In this document: in pieces, positions 42,703 through 55,195 of the stretch | Layout of the letters: each line of letters opens with the position of its first letter | How positions within the stretch are numbered: the first letter of the stretch is position 1 | The notes under the pieces: model-generated | Database searches by the model: none | What the model saw: only the letters and a program-made list of their open reading frames with translations | Told to the model about the DNA's origin: nothing | DNA from: Periplaneta americana | Lineage: Eukaryota > Arthropoda > Insecta > Blattodea > Blattidae | Assembly: GCF_040183065.1 (NCBI RefSeq) | Contig: NW_027185565.1 | Span: forward strand, 973,501-1,037,500 | Direction: 5' to 3' | Length of the DNA stretch: 64,000 nucleotides | Position numbers and translations under genes: made by a program

Positions 42703-42999
42703 TGTAGGGTTTAAAAAGGGCGCGTCAGCTGCTATGGCTATTTGCGCCCTTATCTAAAATTCGTCATAAAACAAAGAGACAAATAATACAATAATCAGAG
42801 AGCTAAAATAACTTTTTTTATGTTTAATATTGGTCGACCAGCAAACTTGCTATACAGACCACTGTTAAATTAAGGAATATCACATGCAGAATATCATGCT
42901 GAGGTTGGCTCTAAAGGCTCCTCTAATTAATTTAAATTAATTAATTAAACATTTTTGTGAATTATGTGAATAAAAATATGATGATTTTCTGTGTTAAAT
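42703..42999. other. 3' flank of the Jockey-like copy
   Basis: Contains the AT-rich 3' UTR of the element at 43000-43822 (minus strand), and otherwise nothing I recognise. Confidence 0.45.
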
Positions 43000-43822
43000 T
43001 TATGAAGGGTCGTCAGTATCACTAAGAAGGATGTCTTGAGGGAGTTTCCTTTTGAATCGAGATGGCTGACAAGATCTTGCTCCAATGTTATATGTCACAG
43101 CTCCAGGAACACCAGGAAGTTTCTTGAAGAAAGATTTTGACATTGAATGGATGTACTGTTCTAGTGGAAGAATTCCCAATGCTTGATGCAGTTGTTGATT
43201 TCTTACAAACTAGAGGGAATTTGTTGCAGTACGCAGGAACTTGGTCTGGAGAACTTGTAGGCGATGCATGTGAGTCTTATTTGCTGTCCCCCACACTGGC
43301 GCTGCATAAGTTAAAAGAGGTCGTACAAGCGAGGTGTAGAGTAGCATTGAACAGTCCAATCGAATTTGTGAACGTCTATTAACCAAAGGGTATAACTTTC
43401 GAATTCTAGAAGAGGTTAGTGTAACAATGCGAGTTATATGGGCATTCCATGTAAGTTTCGTGTCTAATAATATTCCCAAATATTTGACAGCTTCTTGACT
43501 AGAGAGCCATGTAACTTGTTCATTTAGAAGAATCAAAGGAGGTGGATTATGAATAGGCCTTAAAGAGAAGATTTTAGCTTCTGTCTTGGTAATGTTGAGT
43601 AGTAATCTCCAGTCAGAGAACCATTTAGACAGCTCCTGTAAGGATGTCTGAAGAGTGCTGATTGCAGTATTTAGGTTACTATGAGAATAAAATAGAACTG
43701 TATCATCAGCATACATAGCTATGTGTGACGGTTGTAAACATGGAATGTCATATGTGAAGATATTGAAGAGAAGTGGTGACAATATAGATCCTTGTGGTAC
43801 TCCGGCTAAAGCGTTGATCTAA
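43000..43822 (-). pseudogene. Jockey-like LINE RT, C-terminal half
   Basis: The minus strand reads LAGVPQGSILSPLLFNIFTY, then HIAMYADDTVLFYSH (catalytic YADD intact), then LLLNITKTEAKIFS, EAVKYLGILLDTKLTWN and LVRPLLTYAAPVWG. An in-frame TAG at 43210-43212 replaces the Trp normally found before FVRN. The same frame then continues QLHQALGILPLEQYIHSM to a TAA at 43000-43002. Apart from that stop this 3' part is open. The 5' end is cut just upstream of VPQGS. Confidence 0.9.
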
Positions 43823-44133
43823 AATAATTAAAAAGCGTTGTCACGGTAAAACGAGGTACACAAATGCAGTACACACAAGGTGATTTCTAAACAATCGTAA
43901 CGTGAGCAGTCCTACGACCTTAGGTAGTGTTAAAAACGAACCAATAAAATTATAAAACTAAGGCCACTTGAGAGAAATTGTATATCACATTTCAAGAACA
44001 ATAAAATTTTATAAAATATTCGGATGTATAATGCCCGAAATGTCAACTACGTAAAATCAAATAAAAAATAAAAAATAATGTAACCTCCGTATGTAAAGGG
44101 TCCGGAGGATAAGTAAAATGGTCCAATAAAGAA

Positions 44134-45488
44134 CTAAATCACCTTATCCAGTCCTGTATACGATAAAAATCTCGGAACTGCATTTGTAGAATTAAAATCA
44201 TTTCCAAGAGCGTCATGTAATGTTGGCCGAATTTCATATTGCCTGCGGACATGGTCATATTTTCTGCAATGCAATAAAAAATGTTCCACCGTAAGTAGAA
44301 ACACGGCACATATCATACTCCGGGTGAGGCTCGCCACGTAGGAGATGGACATGTGTCAGATGACAATGGCCAATCCTCAACCGGTTGAGTAAAACCTCCT
44401 CGTGTCGTGACGCTCTTGTGGACGAATCGCAAACTCGAACAGTATTCTTTGTATTTCGTAATTTGTTTCCCTCTTGTGCAGACCATTCTCCTTCTCATTG
44501 CCACCATAATTTATATTTCAAGTAGTTTCGGTTGTCCTGCCACCTCTCGCGCCAGTATACCAGAGACCCATTCAGGGCACCAGCCCTGGCTGCAGCATCC
44601 GCGACCTCATTTCCTGGAAATCCTACATGACCAAAAATCCACACTACTCCAATCTCGTAATCTGAGCTAAGGAGAGTGTGCAACAGCTGCTGAATTATTA
44701 GCACAAGCGGATCATCACAATTAAAGGACTGCAGGACTGAATGGCACTTAGAGAGTCGGAACAGATAAGGAATCTGCCCCGGAGTTGTCTAATTAAAAAC
44801 AATACAGCTCTGTAAAAGGCATAGAGTTCAGCAGTAAAAATACTGAATATTGACTCAGTCTGTATTTAAACATCTCTCCATTTGTAACGAAGGAACAACC
44901 TAAGTAATCATTTATCCAGAATCCGTCAGTAAAAACTAATGAATAATTTGGATATCGTGATAAAATTTCACTAAAACGAAGTCTATAAACAAAAGCTGGT
45001 GTAAAATTCTTAACACATAGGCTGAGATTTACATCAAACATTGGACGTCGCATGATCCACGGTCCAGTGGTGGTATACTCCAGTGTGCGAACTGATGGTA
45101 AACAGATGTCGAGCTTAGAGAAGAATTCACGAAACCGCACACCTGTTGGACGGAGACTCCGTGGATTTTCACTGTATCGGCAGTAAAGAGACGAATGGTG
45201 AAATGAGTCGTAAGAATTGTGCTCAGGCTGCGAGCGGAGCTTAAGAGCATATGGACAAAAGAAGAAATTATGTCGCCGATACAGTGATGGTTCTCCTGCT
45301 GCACAATACAGGCTCGCTATCCGACTGGTTCGAAAGGCCCCTGTAGAAAGTCGCATCCGATGGTGATTGATAGTATCTAAAAGACGTAATTTTTGGTTTA
45401 TTTGCTGAGCCATAAATAAAACAGCCATAATACAGCTTTGATCGTGTAAGAGCTCGGTAAAGGCGTAAAAGCACTGTACGGTCTGCAC
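44134..45488 (-). pseudogene. LINE D RNase H domain and C-terminus
   Basis: After the RT, minus-strand frames give YSLVFTDGFWINDYLGCSFV (first RNase H Asp), SVFLLLNSMPFTELYCF (Glu) and VVWIFGHVGFPGNEVADAAA (late Asp, H-x-G-x2-GN motif). Then come LLNRLRIGHCHLTHVHLL and a Cys/His-type end, TVEHFLLHCRKYDHVRRQYE. The end VPRFLSYTGLDKVI is followed by a stop at 44134. Frame changes occur near 44350, 44490 and 44700. Confidence 0.85.
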
Positions 45489-45572
45489 ACCATCGAAACC
45501 CTCACAAAAGGCGTAAAATGTTTAAGGATTTCTCGCAACGCCTTCTCAAGTCACGTGTGTGCGCCTCCCACG

Positions 45573-46880
45573 TTAATTTATAATCAAAGGTGAGGCCCAA
45601 AAATCTCCCAGTTTCTGCATATTGCAACTCCACTCCATCAAGACGCAGTTCAAGGTGTGGATGTAGTCCACGTTGGTTGTAAAATTGGACACACTGCGTT
45701 TTAGAGTGGAGAATTTAAAACCATTGCGAACAGACCACTTCGATAGCACGTTGATGAACAGTTGCAACTGTCGACCGATGGATGGAAGGTATCGGGAGCT
45801 GTAATATACACTGAAGTAATCAACGTACAACAGAGAAGATACGCGGTCACCCACACAGTGGGCAATTGATCGCAATGCAGAAAAGAAGAACGCTTAATAC
45901 AGATCCCTGCGGAACGCCGTTTTCTTGGAGAAGTTCGTTAGAAAGTGTGGTGCCTAGTCGAAGCCGGAAATACCACTCTGCCATGAACTTCGCAATAACG
46001 TTGGTAGACTACCACGAAGTCCCCAATCATGCAGAGTTTGCAGAATGCCATACTGCCATGTGCTGTCGTAAGCCTTTACTAGATCAAAAAAGACCGCCAC
46101 AAGATGTTCCTTCTCGAGGAAAGCATCTCTAATGGCAGTCTTCAGCCGAGTAAGATGGTCTGCGTCTTATCTGTGCTTACGAAAACCACATTCGATATTA
46201 GATAATCGGTTTTCCGATTCGAGTACCCACATCAGGTGTTTACTTATCATCTTGCATACGCAGCTGGTGAGACATATTGGCCTATAACTGCCAGGTAAAG
46301 AAGGATCCTTTCCTGGTTTCTGGACTGGGATTACAAAGGCGGAACGGCAAGCAGAGGGAAATGAAACCTCAGTCTAGATTCTGTTGTAAATTGACAGAAG
46401 ACAGGATTTTCAAGCTGGCGGAAGATGGCGAAGCATGGGTTTATGAATGTCATCAGGGCCAGTGGAGGTGTCAAGGGATATGTCTAGTGCCGCCTCCAAG
46501 TCCTCGGATGTGAACGGTGCATTGTAGTTTTCCATGTTATCAGATTTAAAATTTGGTTTCGTTTCTCTGCACCATCTTTGATTTTCAGAAATTCCGGGTC
46601 ATAATTGTTTGCGCTGCTTACTAGTGAAAATGAGCTAGCGAATATTTCAGCAATTTCTATGGGACTGGTGGTCGTTACTCCATTTAAAAAAAAAACGTAA
46701 TTACAGAACTACGTTTCCCCATTATTCGACGGAGTTTCTCCCTACGGTGTTAGCTCGACGTTGTGTTTCGATGAACTGACGTAATTTGTCCAGGACGTCT
46801 TCTTAGCATCGCACACATTGCGACGAATTTGGCTCGAAGAAGTTTGAAACTGGACAAAATTTTCTGTGGTCCGATGGCGC
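45573..46880 (-). pseudogene. LINE D reverse transcriptase domain
   Basis: Motif A reads VAVFFDLVKAYDSTWQYGIL (catalytic Asp present). The motif C box reads LLYVDYFSVYY, where YADD or YVDD is expected, so the second Asp is Tyr and polymerisation should be lost. The next helix region is FINVLSKWSVRNGFKFS. Several frame breaks lie between 45880 and 46880. Confidence 0.8.
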
Positions 46881-47801
46881 TCAAATTAGCGTAACACACC
46901 TTTTGCGGTCTCTGATAGCATCTCTGCTGGCATCAGTACACCAGGGAACACAGAAGCGTTTTGGCCTGCAGGATGGCCGGGGGATAGATAATGCCACTGA
47001 TTTTATAACCAAATTTGAGAAGTGTTCTAATACGGACTCCACACTTTCATTTCCGGTATCATCGAATGACATTGACTCCGAAAATTCGACCCAGTCCGCC
47101 TTTTTAATAACCCAGTTTCGAGACCGACATTCCGCAGGACGTAAAGCGGACATACGCATTCGGATGGGGTAGTGGTCACAACAATGTAGGTCGTGAATCA
47201 CAGACCATTCGAAATGCGTAGATAAAACTGGGCTACAAATGGAGATATCGATCATGGAGTATGCACTGTAAGCCAAGGAGAGGTGTGTTGCTTCTCCTGA
47301 GTTCAGAGTAATGAGATTTACACGGGTACATACCTCTGCTATTTTATTTCCTCTCTTATCATCGGAATTTGAGCCCCAACAGTGGTGGGATGCATTGAAA
47401 TCCCCCACTTAGAGATATGGAGAAGGTACCTGTGAAAGAATATGTTGAATTTAAAGAAATGTAAAAGGTGTATCTGGGGGCATATAAACAGAGACTATTG
47501 AAAAAAAAAACTGTATGGTTGGTAAAGTTACTGTAGCAGTTATGCATTGATGAGAACTGATAATGTTGAGAACAGAGTAAAAGATATTTTGGCGGAGAAG
47601 GAGGGCACAACCTCCGTTGGCACGAATACCGGTAAGATGGTCATACCGGTGAACATTGTATCCTGGGATTTTCAGGGAATGTTCAGGTCGGAGGTGTGTC
47701 TCCTGAAGACATAAAGTAGCAGGGTTCTTATGATGGATCAGTTGCTGTAGTTTTGTGTACCTGCTGCGTACACCGTTCACGTTCCATTTTATGTCAGTCA
47801 T
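46881..47801 (-). pseudogene. LINE D AP-like endonuclease domain
   Basis: Starts MTDIKWNVNGVRSRYTKLQQ, then NPATLCLQETHLRPEHSLKI (catalytic Glu in QETH) and GGCALLLRQN. After a shift at about 47400 it continues VGDFNASHHCWGSNSDDKRG (GDFNAHH motif), AYSMIDISICSP and HDLHCCDHYPIRM (SDH-type final motif as CDH). This is the endonuclease that would nick the target for reverse transcription. Confidence 0.85.
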
Positions 47802-47829
47802 CTCGAGTAGTTAAACCATGTTGGTAGTT

Positions 47830-49130
47830 TTACGGGGGAATTTCTCTTCTGTTCCTTCCTATGACTCCGACCCTTCGACTGCGACAACTTAGTTTTCGAC
47901 GGTGGCGACTCACTTGCAGTACGTCGCGCTCCTGACCGTGACCTTGATCGGGTACGGAAACGAGAACAAGTTCTCGATTTCTCTTCCGCACCAGGAGTAC
48001 GACGTCGTGATTTTCTCTCAGATTCAGTATTTGTCTGTGACTTCGCAGCACTTGTCTTTTTGGCATATTCGGCCTGATATCGAGACCACAGCTGTCGTCT
48101 TTCTCGTCGGTCTGGGTACCAGCGTCCACATTTGTCTGGGTTGCGATCTCAAGTCGCTTCCCAGGTATACATTCAAGAGGTGGCGTTTGAGTAGAAACAT
48201 CTATTCCCTCCGTTGGATTTTGTAAAACAGGCGCATAAGACTTATCTTTCTGTTTCATTTCTGAATCAAAATAACGTTTACGCTCCTCAAAGAATGAAAT
48301 ATTGTTCCTGACTCGGAGCTCTTGTATTGCCTACTCTACCTGGTATTTCGGACAGTCATTGGAATTTGCGGCATGGTCTATTTCATAATAAACAGAGTGC
48401 GCGCTGTTGGGACATGGAGAATCCACATGGTCACCACTACCGCACTTTGCACATGTGATTTCATAGTGCAACGTTTTTATGTATGTCCGAACCGTTGGCA
48501 CCTAAAGCAGCGCATTGGGGTCGGCACATACGCATGTACAGGGACACGCCCATAGCCGAGAAATATGTACTCAGGTAGGAGGAATTTCTCGAAAGTCAAG
48601 AAAACGGTGATCAATGGATAAGTCCGTCCCGCTTACGCAGTAAACGGTAAACCTTGGATAAAGACTGGTCTGGGAGTTCTAGCTATATTTCCTCGCCATT
48701 CATTCGATCCAGAACATTCGTATCAACTACTCCCCCGTGGTGTTCAGCGAGGAGTACCTTTCTGCCTTTATAAGATATGATCCCAGCAACTTCGCATTCA
48801 ACAGCGTCTCACTTTGTTTGGGAGACAAAGTCTCGACGAGAAAGTCACCGTTGCGGAGTCTAGTGGCATTCTCGACTTTCCCCACGGGTCCATCCAGTGG
48901 ACGTCTGATGTAAAACGTGTTGATGTTTTTCATGGTTGTTTCAGTTCCTGTCAAAGTAATACAAATGAACTTTGTAGGCGGCGTATAAATTTTCACATTT
49001 TCGGGAACCAGATCCATTGCTGCGTTCGTCATAACACCACCAGTCAGTGTACCTTTATTTGGTTCTTCAATTCTAGATTTCTTATAGTTCAAGAAGAGGA
49101 GCGCGAAGAGGCCATTTTGAAACTGGCCAC
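47830..49130 (-). pseudogene. LINE D ORF1 (gag-like) with zinc knuckles
   Basis: The likely start is near 49125 (MASSRSSS, then a stop/shift), with the main frame from 49092. It includes KFICITLTGTETTMKNINTF, VENATRLRNGDFLVETLSPK and a knuckle region: CFRCQRFGH, then in another frame CAKCGSGDHVDSPC (C-x2-C-x4-H-x4-C). An acidic/basic tail follows with a repeated STQT/ATQT/GTQT motif (48180-48110). It would have coated the element RNA. Confidence 0.75.
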
Positions 49131-49790
49131 CCTACGGAACCGTTGGCGTCAGCCTGCCACCGGGAGTCCGGAAGAAAAAGTCACCTAGAAAGTCCTCTCG
49201 GTCTGTGCTGGCCATGTGGACCCGCCAAGGCCCGATCCCAACTACACACTTCACGCAAGTTGCTCTTCAAAATTGGCAATTAAACACCTTACGGCAAGTC
49301 GTACACAAGAGGCGATACGCAATTTTATGACTCTACCACGGGAATAACAGCCTGTGGTTCCCCACTCTACACTGAACAATCCCAGGACCATCCAGCGTCC
49401 ACACCTCGGCCCGTAGAGCTCGCCCGACCATCACAATCCGAATAATCTGAGACCGCAAAGCTTCAGGGTACTTGTGATTGATTACTACGCGTAAACCTTT
49501 CGTCAGCGGTAACACGTCAGAGCGATATATTCGCCTGTCACCTGGGCGCCTAAGTCGCTCAGGGTCCCCATTGGACCTCTACGTGAATGTACATGACTAT
49601 TGGCCTGGACTCCGCACCTAGACTTCCATGTAGGGGCAGTGTGAATGTTGCACTATTGCTTCGTTCCTGGGCGCCCTGTCCGGCCACACAATTCGGAAGT
49701 CGCGCTCGAAACCATGGGACAAGGCCACGGAGATAGGAAAGGTCCCCGCTGGTGAAACGGGATTTATAAGCCCAAGAACCTTAACCTAAG
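49131..49790 (-). other. LINE D 5' region
   Basis: GC-rich and non-coding, upstream of ORF1 on the minus strand. Probably the 5' UTR with an internal promoter, judged by position only. Confidence 0.4.
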
Positions 49791-50089
49791 AATGAATATA
49801 ATGAACTAGAAGAGGAAGAATAATGTAGCCTCACCAGGCACGTCATGTAGACGGACGTGACCAGAACAAAACAGCGGGGATTGTGAGGTGAAAATGGGTG
49901 TGATGAAGTGGTGGGCGTTCCGCATGCAATGGTGGCCGGCGAGGAGAAATAGAGCGATGAAAATGATCAGAGAACGATAAGTACTGGGTCGTGATGAGTC
50001 GATTAACGTTCGAAAAGAAAAGTACGAAAGCCACCATTGCATCCCCCAGTCACCAACTTGGCGGAACCCACCTCGACCGGGTCACTATG

Positions 50090-51045
50090 GATTTTTCAAT
50101 GAAAAATCCCAGACCTGAATGGTACTTGTTCCCGCGTCCCATGTATGACGCACTGAACGTCTGACCTCTCCGACAGTGCAAAATGTTGGACCTTGACGTA
50201 CTTCAATATTGTAACTTTTATTCTCATTAACGAGCACATCCGACAACAATGCGACTTTTATTCTTAATAATTCACCTTACAATCAATTCAACCCAGCAGC
50301 ACAATATTCGTTATTGTTCTCCACACGACGACAATGGCTATACACGACGTGTATTATTGAGGAGAACAACAATTTACTCCTAATATCAATTAATATCGAC
50401 AATGCACTTTGTGCACAACAAAACTGTCAGTTCTCAGTAACAGTTCGTTTACTTCCGCTGGTTCTTCTAGCTGACTGTTCATGTTCACTGCACATCGAAC
50501 TCAGGTCTTACGAACTACGTCAATCTCGCCTGGACACTGCCAAACTTACGGAAACACTCAAGTTCTCGGCACATCGAATCAAAGTTTTCCAGGTGCGGCT
50601 CTATTGCACGTCAAACTATGTTCTTTCAGATACTTAAGAAGGCTAGTTTCCTTGCGCGCTCGAAGACACCCTTGTACACTTGAAAACCCAAAATAGATTG
50701 TTCTCTTGTCTGGTACTAGCACTTTAATGTATTACATCATAATACCTCTAATCTTCGATTCTCTTGGATTTGAGACTCTTCCAGAGAGATCCAGGTCTCG
50801 ATGCTTCCTTAATTCCGTCCAATCACAGTAGCATTTCTCTCCCCTTGCTCTGTACCGCGGCTAGAATCAGGGGTTCATGTTTTCGTTTTTCTGCGGCTTC
50901 TTTCTCGATATGTGCGAGCACAAGTTCTTGTCGTGACCAGAACATTCCAGATGGGTGCCACATTGCTCCCTCCTTAAGACGTTACGTCTCGGAGAGTCCC
51001 TTGGTAAGTCGCTAGTCGGTCCAAAGTTTGCGTCCTCGAACTGCT
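50090..51045 (-). repeat. LTR-like repeat 1
   Basis: Shares with the other three copies the tRNA-like start, CACACGACGACAATG, TGTGCACAACAAAACTGTCA, the AACTCAGGTCTTACGAACTA block, and the far end near TTTGCGTCCTCGAACTGCTC. On the minus strand it is preceded by the purine-rich stretch. Confidence 0.75.
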
Positions 51046-51210
51046 CCCTCCTTATTGTAGCGTCATTCTTTCCTCCGCTTGACTGGGCGGCGATTGCTCG
51101 GACTTCGTAAGCGCCAACACCCTCCCCCAAGGTAAGTGTGCTGGCCATTGTTTGGTCTTCGGCGTCCTTCAGGAACACATCATCCTGACCGAAACGGAGT
51201 ATACGGCACC

Positions 51211-51600
51211 CTAACTCCACAGTCGCATCGAAAATCCTACTGACGCCGAGTCCCAGGATGATGTCTTTGGTGATGTTGGGACGGACACGGTGATTTCCAG
51301 TTTCCTCTGTCCCAATGTCAGATCCAGGAAAACCTCTTTCTGAATGGTCAAGCTATCGCCTGAAACAGTAGGTAATTCATATCGGCGCAGCGGCGTCCTC
51401 CAAGGTAGGCCACGCTCGAATTCTGGCCTGGCGATAGTGAGCGACACCCCGATGTCTAGCAGTACTGTGCTTGGACGGCCTGTTATTCATCCGTCAGCAA
51501 TCAGCCCATCGTCGCATCTTCCGTTAACCTACTTCAATATCAGCAGAGGGAATGGTGATATCGGCGCCCACGTTCCCTGCTAACATCGACCCTTCTTTTA
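51211..51600 (-). pseudogene. Retropepsin-like protease fragment 1
   Basis: The minus strand reads STVLLDIGVSLTIARPEFER, then RYELPTVSGDSLTIQKEVFL and DLTLGQRKLEI. The active-site motif, normally LxDTGAxVT, is LLDIGVSLT here: the catalytic Asp is kept but Thr is Ile. It is followed by stops. Most of gag is missing upstream; only a knuckle scrap remains at about 51615-51650. Confidence 0.7.
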
Positions 51601-51671
51601 CCACCCATTTTTAAGTGTGCAGGTCTGCCGCAGGACCAGCAGAAGAAAACTCCAAATGCGAACTTGTCCGC

Positions 51672-52638
51672 CACAAGTGTCACAAAGGAATTTTTTTAAC
51701 GAAAAATCACAGACCTGACCGGGACTCGTCCCCGCGCCGCTTATGTGACAAGTCTGCAAGTATGAAAGTCTGACCTCTCAAACAGCGCAGAATGCTCGAC
51801 CTTCACTTACTTGAATAGTCTTACTTCTCTTTAACCACCACACTTCCGACAACACTGTGACATTTATTCTTAATAATTAACCCCACGACAATGTCTATTC
51901 CACTCAACACAGCAACACAATTGTCCTTATTGCACTCCACACGACGACAATGACAGTACACGACGTTTATTATTGAGAACAACAATTTCCCATCCTAAAT
52001 GTAATTAATTTGCACAATGCATTATGTGCAAAACAAAACTGTCAGTTCTCAGTTCACAGTTCGTTTTCTTTGGCTAGTCCTTCATATTCACTGCACATCG
52101 AACTCAGGTCTTCCGAACTACGTCCCAATTACTTGGACACTTCCACAGTTACGGACTCACTCAAATTCCCGGAACGTTGAACTCATGTCTTCCAGGTGCG
52201 GTTCCACTTCACTTCGGACTCCGGTCTTCCAGATACTCTCGAAAGCTATCTTCTTTGCTCCATTGAAAACTCACTTGTAGACTTGAAATCTCGAGCCTCA
52301 TTGTTCTCTTGTCTGTCACTAGAAATTTTATTTATTACACCATAATATCTCGAAGCTTCGATTCTCGTTGTTTTCATGATTTTCGAGAGAGATTCGGGTT
52401 CGATCCTGCTTTAATTCCGTCCAATCATTGTAGCATTACTCCCCCTGCTGCGTACCGCGTCTAGCATCAAAGGTACGTGTTGCCGTTTCCCCGCGCCATC
52501 CTTCTCCCTAGATGAGCGCGCAACTCCAAGAAGTGACTACAACATTCGAGATGTGTGCCACATTGCTCCCTCCTTAGAACTGTACGTCCCGGACAGTCCC
52601 TTGGTAACCCGATAGACGGTTCAATGTTTGAGTGTTCC
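51672..52638 (-). repeat. LTR-like repeat 2
   Basis: Copy 2 of the 0.95-kb repeat. The plus strand 51660-51671 (TTGTCCGCCACA) carries the best preserved primer-binding site complement. The far end is near 52638. Confidence 0.75.
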
Positions 52639-52781
52639 AACTGCTCTCCCCCTTATGGTGGCGTAATCCATTCCTGGTGTTGGCTGGGCGGCGATTGCTC
52701 GGAATGTGTGGTCGCCAACTCGCTCTACTTGTTGATACTGCAAGGAAAGACTGCTGCCCATGAATTGTTCTTCTGCGTCTC

Positions 52782-53190
52782 TCAGGAACACTTCATCCTG
52801 ACCGAAAAGGTGTATAAAACGCCTGAGTCCACCGTCAATTTGAGGATACGCATTCCGTCTAGTCCCAGGGTGATGTTTTCAGTGATTCGGTTGAAGAACA
52901 AACTCATCTCCAGCCTCCTCTTTCCCAAGATCAGATTAAGGAAAACCTCTTTCTGGATAGTCAAGCTCTCGCCTGAAACAATACGTAGCTCATATCGGTG
53001 CAGCGGTGTCCTCGCAGGTAGGTCACGCACGACTTCGGGCCTGGCGATAGCGAGGAACGCCCCGGGGTCTACCAGTAATCTGCATGGACGGCCTCTTATC
53101 CATCCATCAGCAATCAGCCCATTGTCGCATCTTGTGTTAACCGTCTTCTACAACAGCCAAGCGTATGGTGATGACGGCGCCAAAGAGACC
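52782..53190 (-). pseudogene. Retropepsin-like protease fragment 2
   Basis: Reads RLLVDPGAFLAIARPEVVRD, RYELRIVSGESLTIQKEVFL, NRITENITLGLDGMRILKLT. The active site is VDPGA for the usual VDTGA/S. ILGLD near the C-terminal side of the fold is kept as TLGLD. Frame broken at both ends. Confidence 0.75.
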
Positions 53191-53199
53191 ATTCTACCA

Positions 53200-53900
53200 T
53201 CTGCGCCCTCTCTCTCCTGACTGCGGCCAGATCAGTAGCAATCCCTGCATAATTGTCCTGGTCCGCCGCAGAACAAGCAGGTGGGCGCTCCTCGTCTCCG
53301 TCGCTTTAGTGACTTCGGCTGGCGACACCAAACTTCGGCAACCTCCCTTTCCTGTCTGTATCCAGATCGGTCGCAGTCCTTCTTAAGTGTCCAGGTCTGT
53401 CGCAAGATCAGAAGGTGGGCGCTCCACGTCTCCGTCGCTCGGGTGGTTTCTGTTGTCTTTCTCATCGTCGGTCATATCTCACCTGACTGTAGGCAGATCG
53501 GTCACTTTCCCTCCTTAAGTGTCCAGGTCTGCCGCAGGACCTGCTGTTGGGAAATCCTCGTCTCCGTCGCTCGGGGTGCTTCGGTTGGCGTCCCATAACG
53601 TCGGCAGACATGACTCTCCTAACACGGTACTGTGCAGAAAAGTTCCCCGTCAAATTGGCCGCCTCCATCCTGTGGGTCCCAGCCAGAGCGTCGTTGATGG
53701 TGCGATGCTCAGCCAAGTGTACTTGTTGTCTGATCTCAGGGTCGCGAACTCCGCAGCCGAAGGTGTAGGCCGCCTCTCCGGCGACGAAGATACGAGGTGG
53801 ACCTCTGAGGGCTTTATGGGCAAGTTGTTCTACCGCCATTGAAAGTTCCTGTAAGGACTCGCCTGACTATTGAAACCTCGTTTTAAACTCGGTGTTAAAT
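53200..53900 (-). pseudogene. Gag fragment 2 with repeated zinc-knuckle modules
   Basis: The capsid end reads FAMAVEQL-type sequence as MAVEQLAHKALRGPPRIFVA, then GEAAYTFGCGVRDPEIRQQ and DALAGTHRMEAANLT. Downstream are three repeats of a module of about 135 bp: ERRRRGAPTC, then CLFCGGPGQLCRDC (C-x2-C-x4-H-type with H replaced by Q in places), then DRSGYRQERE. Module starts on the plus strand are near 53216, 53352 and 53489. Knuckles bind nucleic acid in retroelement Gag proteins. Confidence 0.75.
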
Positions 53901-54230
53901 GCTGCCGCAAGTTAATGGTCACAATAGGATCCGTTCAAAGATATCAATATCTCTGTGGCTGTTCCCTCTCCTACCATTTTTCAAATATTCACAGCTAATT
54001 AGCTATTCAACGTTTAAAAAAACACCTATGTTATGAACCAACTAACTGCCGTTATGTATAACCGACTCGTCCCTAAGCCAGCACTCTCGATGCGTCGCCA
54101 GCCGTCGTTCTTGCAATACTACGGAATAATAAAAAAATAAATAAATGGTGACGAAATTATGTAAATCTCTAATGTGGGGGAAAACAGGAGAAACCAGAGA
54201 CAAATCCCAACTCCGACCTTGACGGAAACA

Positions 54231-55195
54231 AGGGTCACTATGGACTTTTCAACGAAAAATCTCACACCTGAACGGGACTCGAACCTGTGCCGCATGCATG
54301 ATAACCTGAAGTCTGACCTCTCAGGCACAGCAGATTGTTGGACCTTAACTTACTTGAATATTGTAACTTTTATTCTCTTTAACAACGACATACGAGGCAA
54401 AATGTGACATTTTCCTTATATTTCACCTTACAACAATGGGTATTCCACTGAACACAGCAACCCAATAGTCCTTATTGCACTCCACATGGCTATAGTGATA
54501 ACACACGACGTGTATTATTGATAACAACAATTTACTCCTAATTTCAATTAATTGTCAATGCACTATGTGCAAACAAGTTTGTCAGTGCTCAGTCCACAGT
54601 TCGTTTGCCTTGGCTAGTTCTTCTAGCTCACTGTTCAAGTTCACTGCACATCGAACTCAGGTCTTCTGAACTACATCGCACTCGCCTGGACACTGCTACA
54701 GTTACGGAAAGACTGAAGTTTACTGCACGTTTAAACCAAGACTTCTAGATACCATTCCAATGCAAATCGAACTCCGGTCTTCCAGATAATCTCGAAAGTT
54801 GGCTTCCTTGCTCGGTCGAAGACTCAGTTGTACACTTGACTCAAGACTGATTTTTCCCTTGTCTGTCACTAACAGTTTTATTTATTACATCATAACTTCT
54901 AGAATATTCGATTATCTTTGTTTTCAGAATTTTCGAGAGAGATCCGCGTCTCGATGCTTTCGTACTTCTGCCCAAACATAGCAGCTTTCCCCCCTTGCGT
55001 CGTACCGCAATCAGCGTCAGGGGTTCATGTTTCCGTTTCCTCGCGTCTTCCTTTTCGCTAGGTGCGCGCTCAACTCCCTGTCTTGTCCAGAACATTCCAG
55101 ACGAGTCCACATTACTTCCTCCTTAGCACTCTACATCCCGGACAGTCACTGGTAACCCTCTAGTCCGTCCCATGTGTGCGTCCTGCTACTACTCC
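54231..55195 (-). repeat. LTR-like repeat 3
   Basis: Copy 3 of the repeat, with the same ordered blocks (tRNA-like start at 54256-54345, ACACGACGTGTATTATTGA, TGTGCAAACAAGTTTGTCAG). The far end is near TGTGTGCGTCCTGC at about 55175. Confidence 0.75.

Larger units (their letters stand above)
43830..49790 (-). mobile_element. LINE D: nearly full-length I/R1-like retrotransposon
   Basis: Minus-strand order: GC-rich 5' region (about 49790-49130), ORF1 with zinc knuckles (49130-47830), ORF2 with endonuclease, RT and RNase H (47801-44134), and a 3' UTR (44133-43830). An AP-type endonuclease together with RNase H points to the I/R1/LOA group of LINEs. All ORFs contain stops or shifts, so the copy is dead. 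Confidence 0.8.

Noticed and set aside
45866..46513. Two plus-strand frames (45866-46132 and 46277-46513) as genes
   Set aside because: They oppose the LINE D reverse transcriptase, whose motif A and C regions are read on the minus strand.
52555..53220. 221-codon plus-strand open frame, the longest plus-strand frame in the array
   Set aside because: It is the reverse strand of the LTR edge and protease relic, whose minus-strand frame shows real retropepsin motifs.
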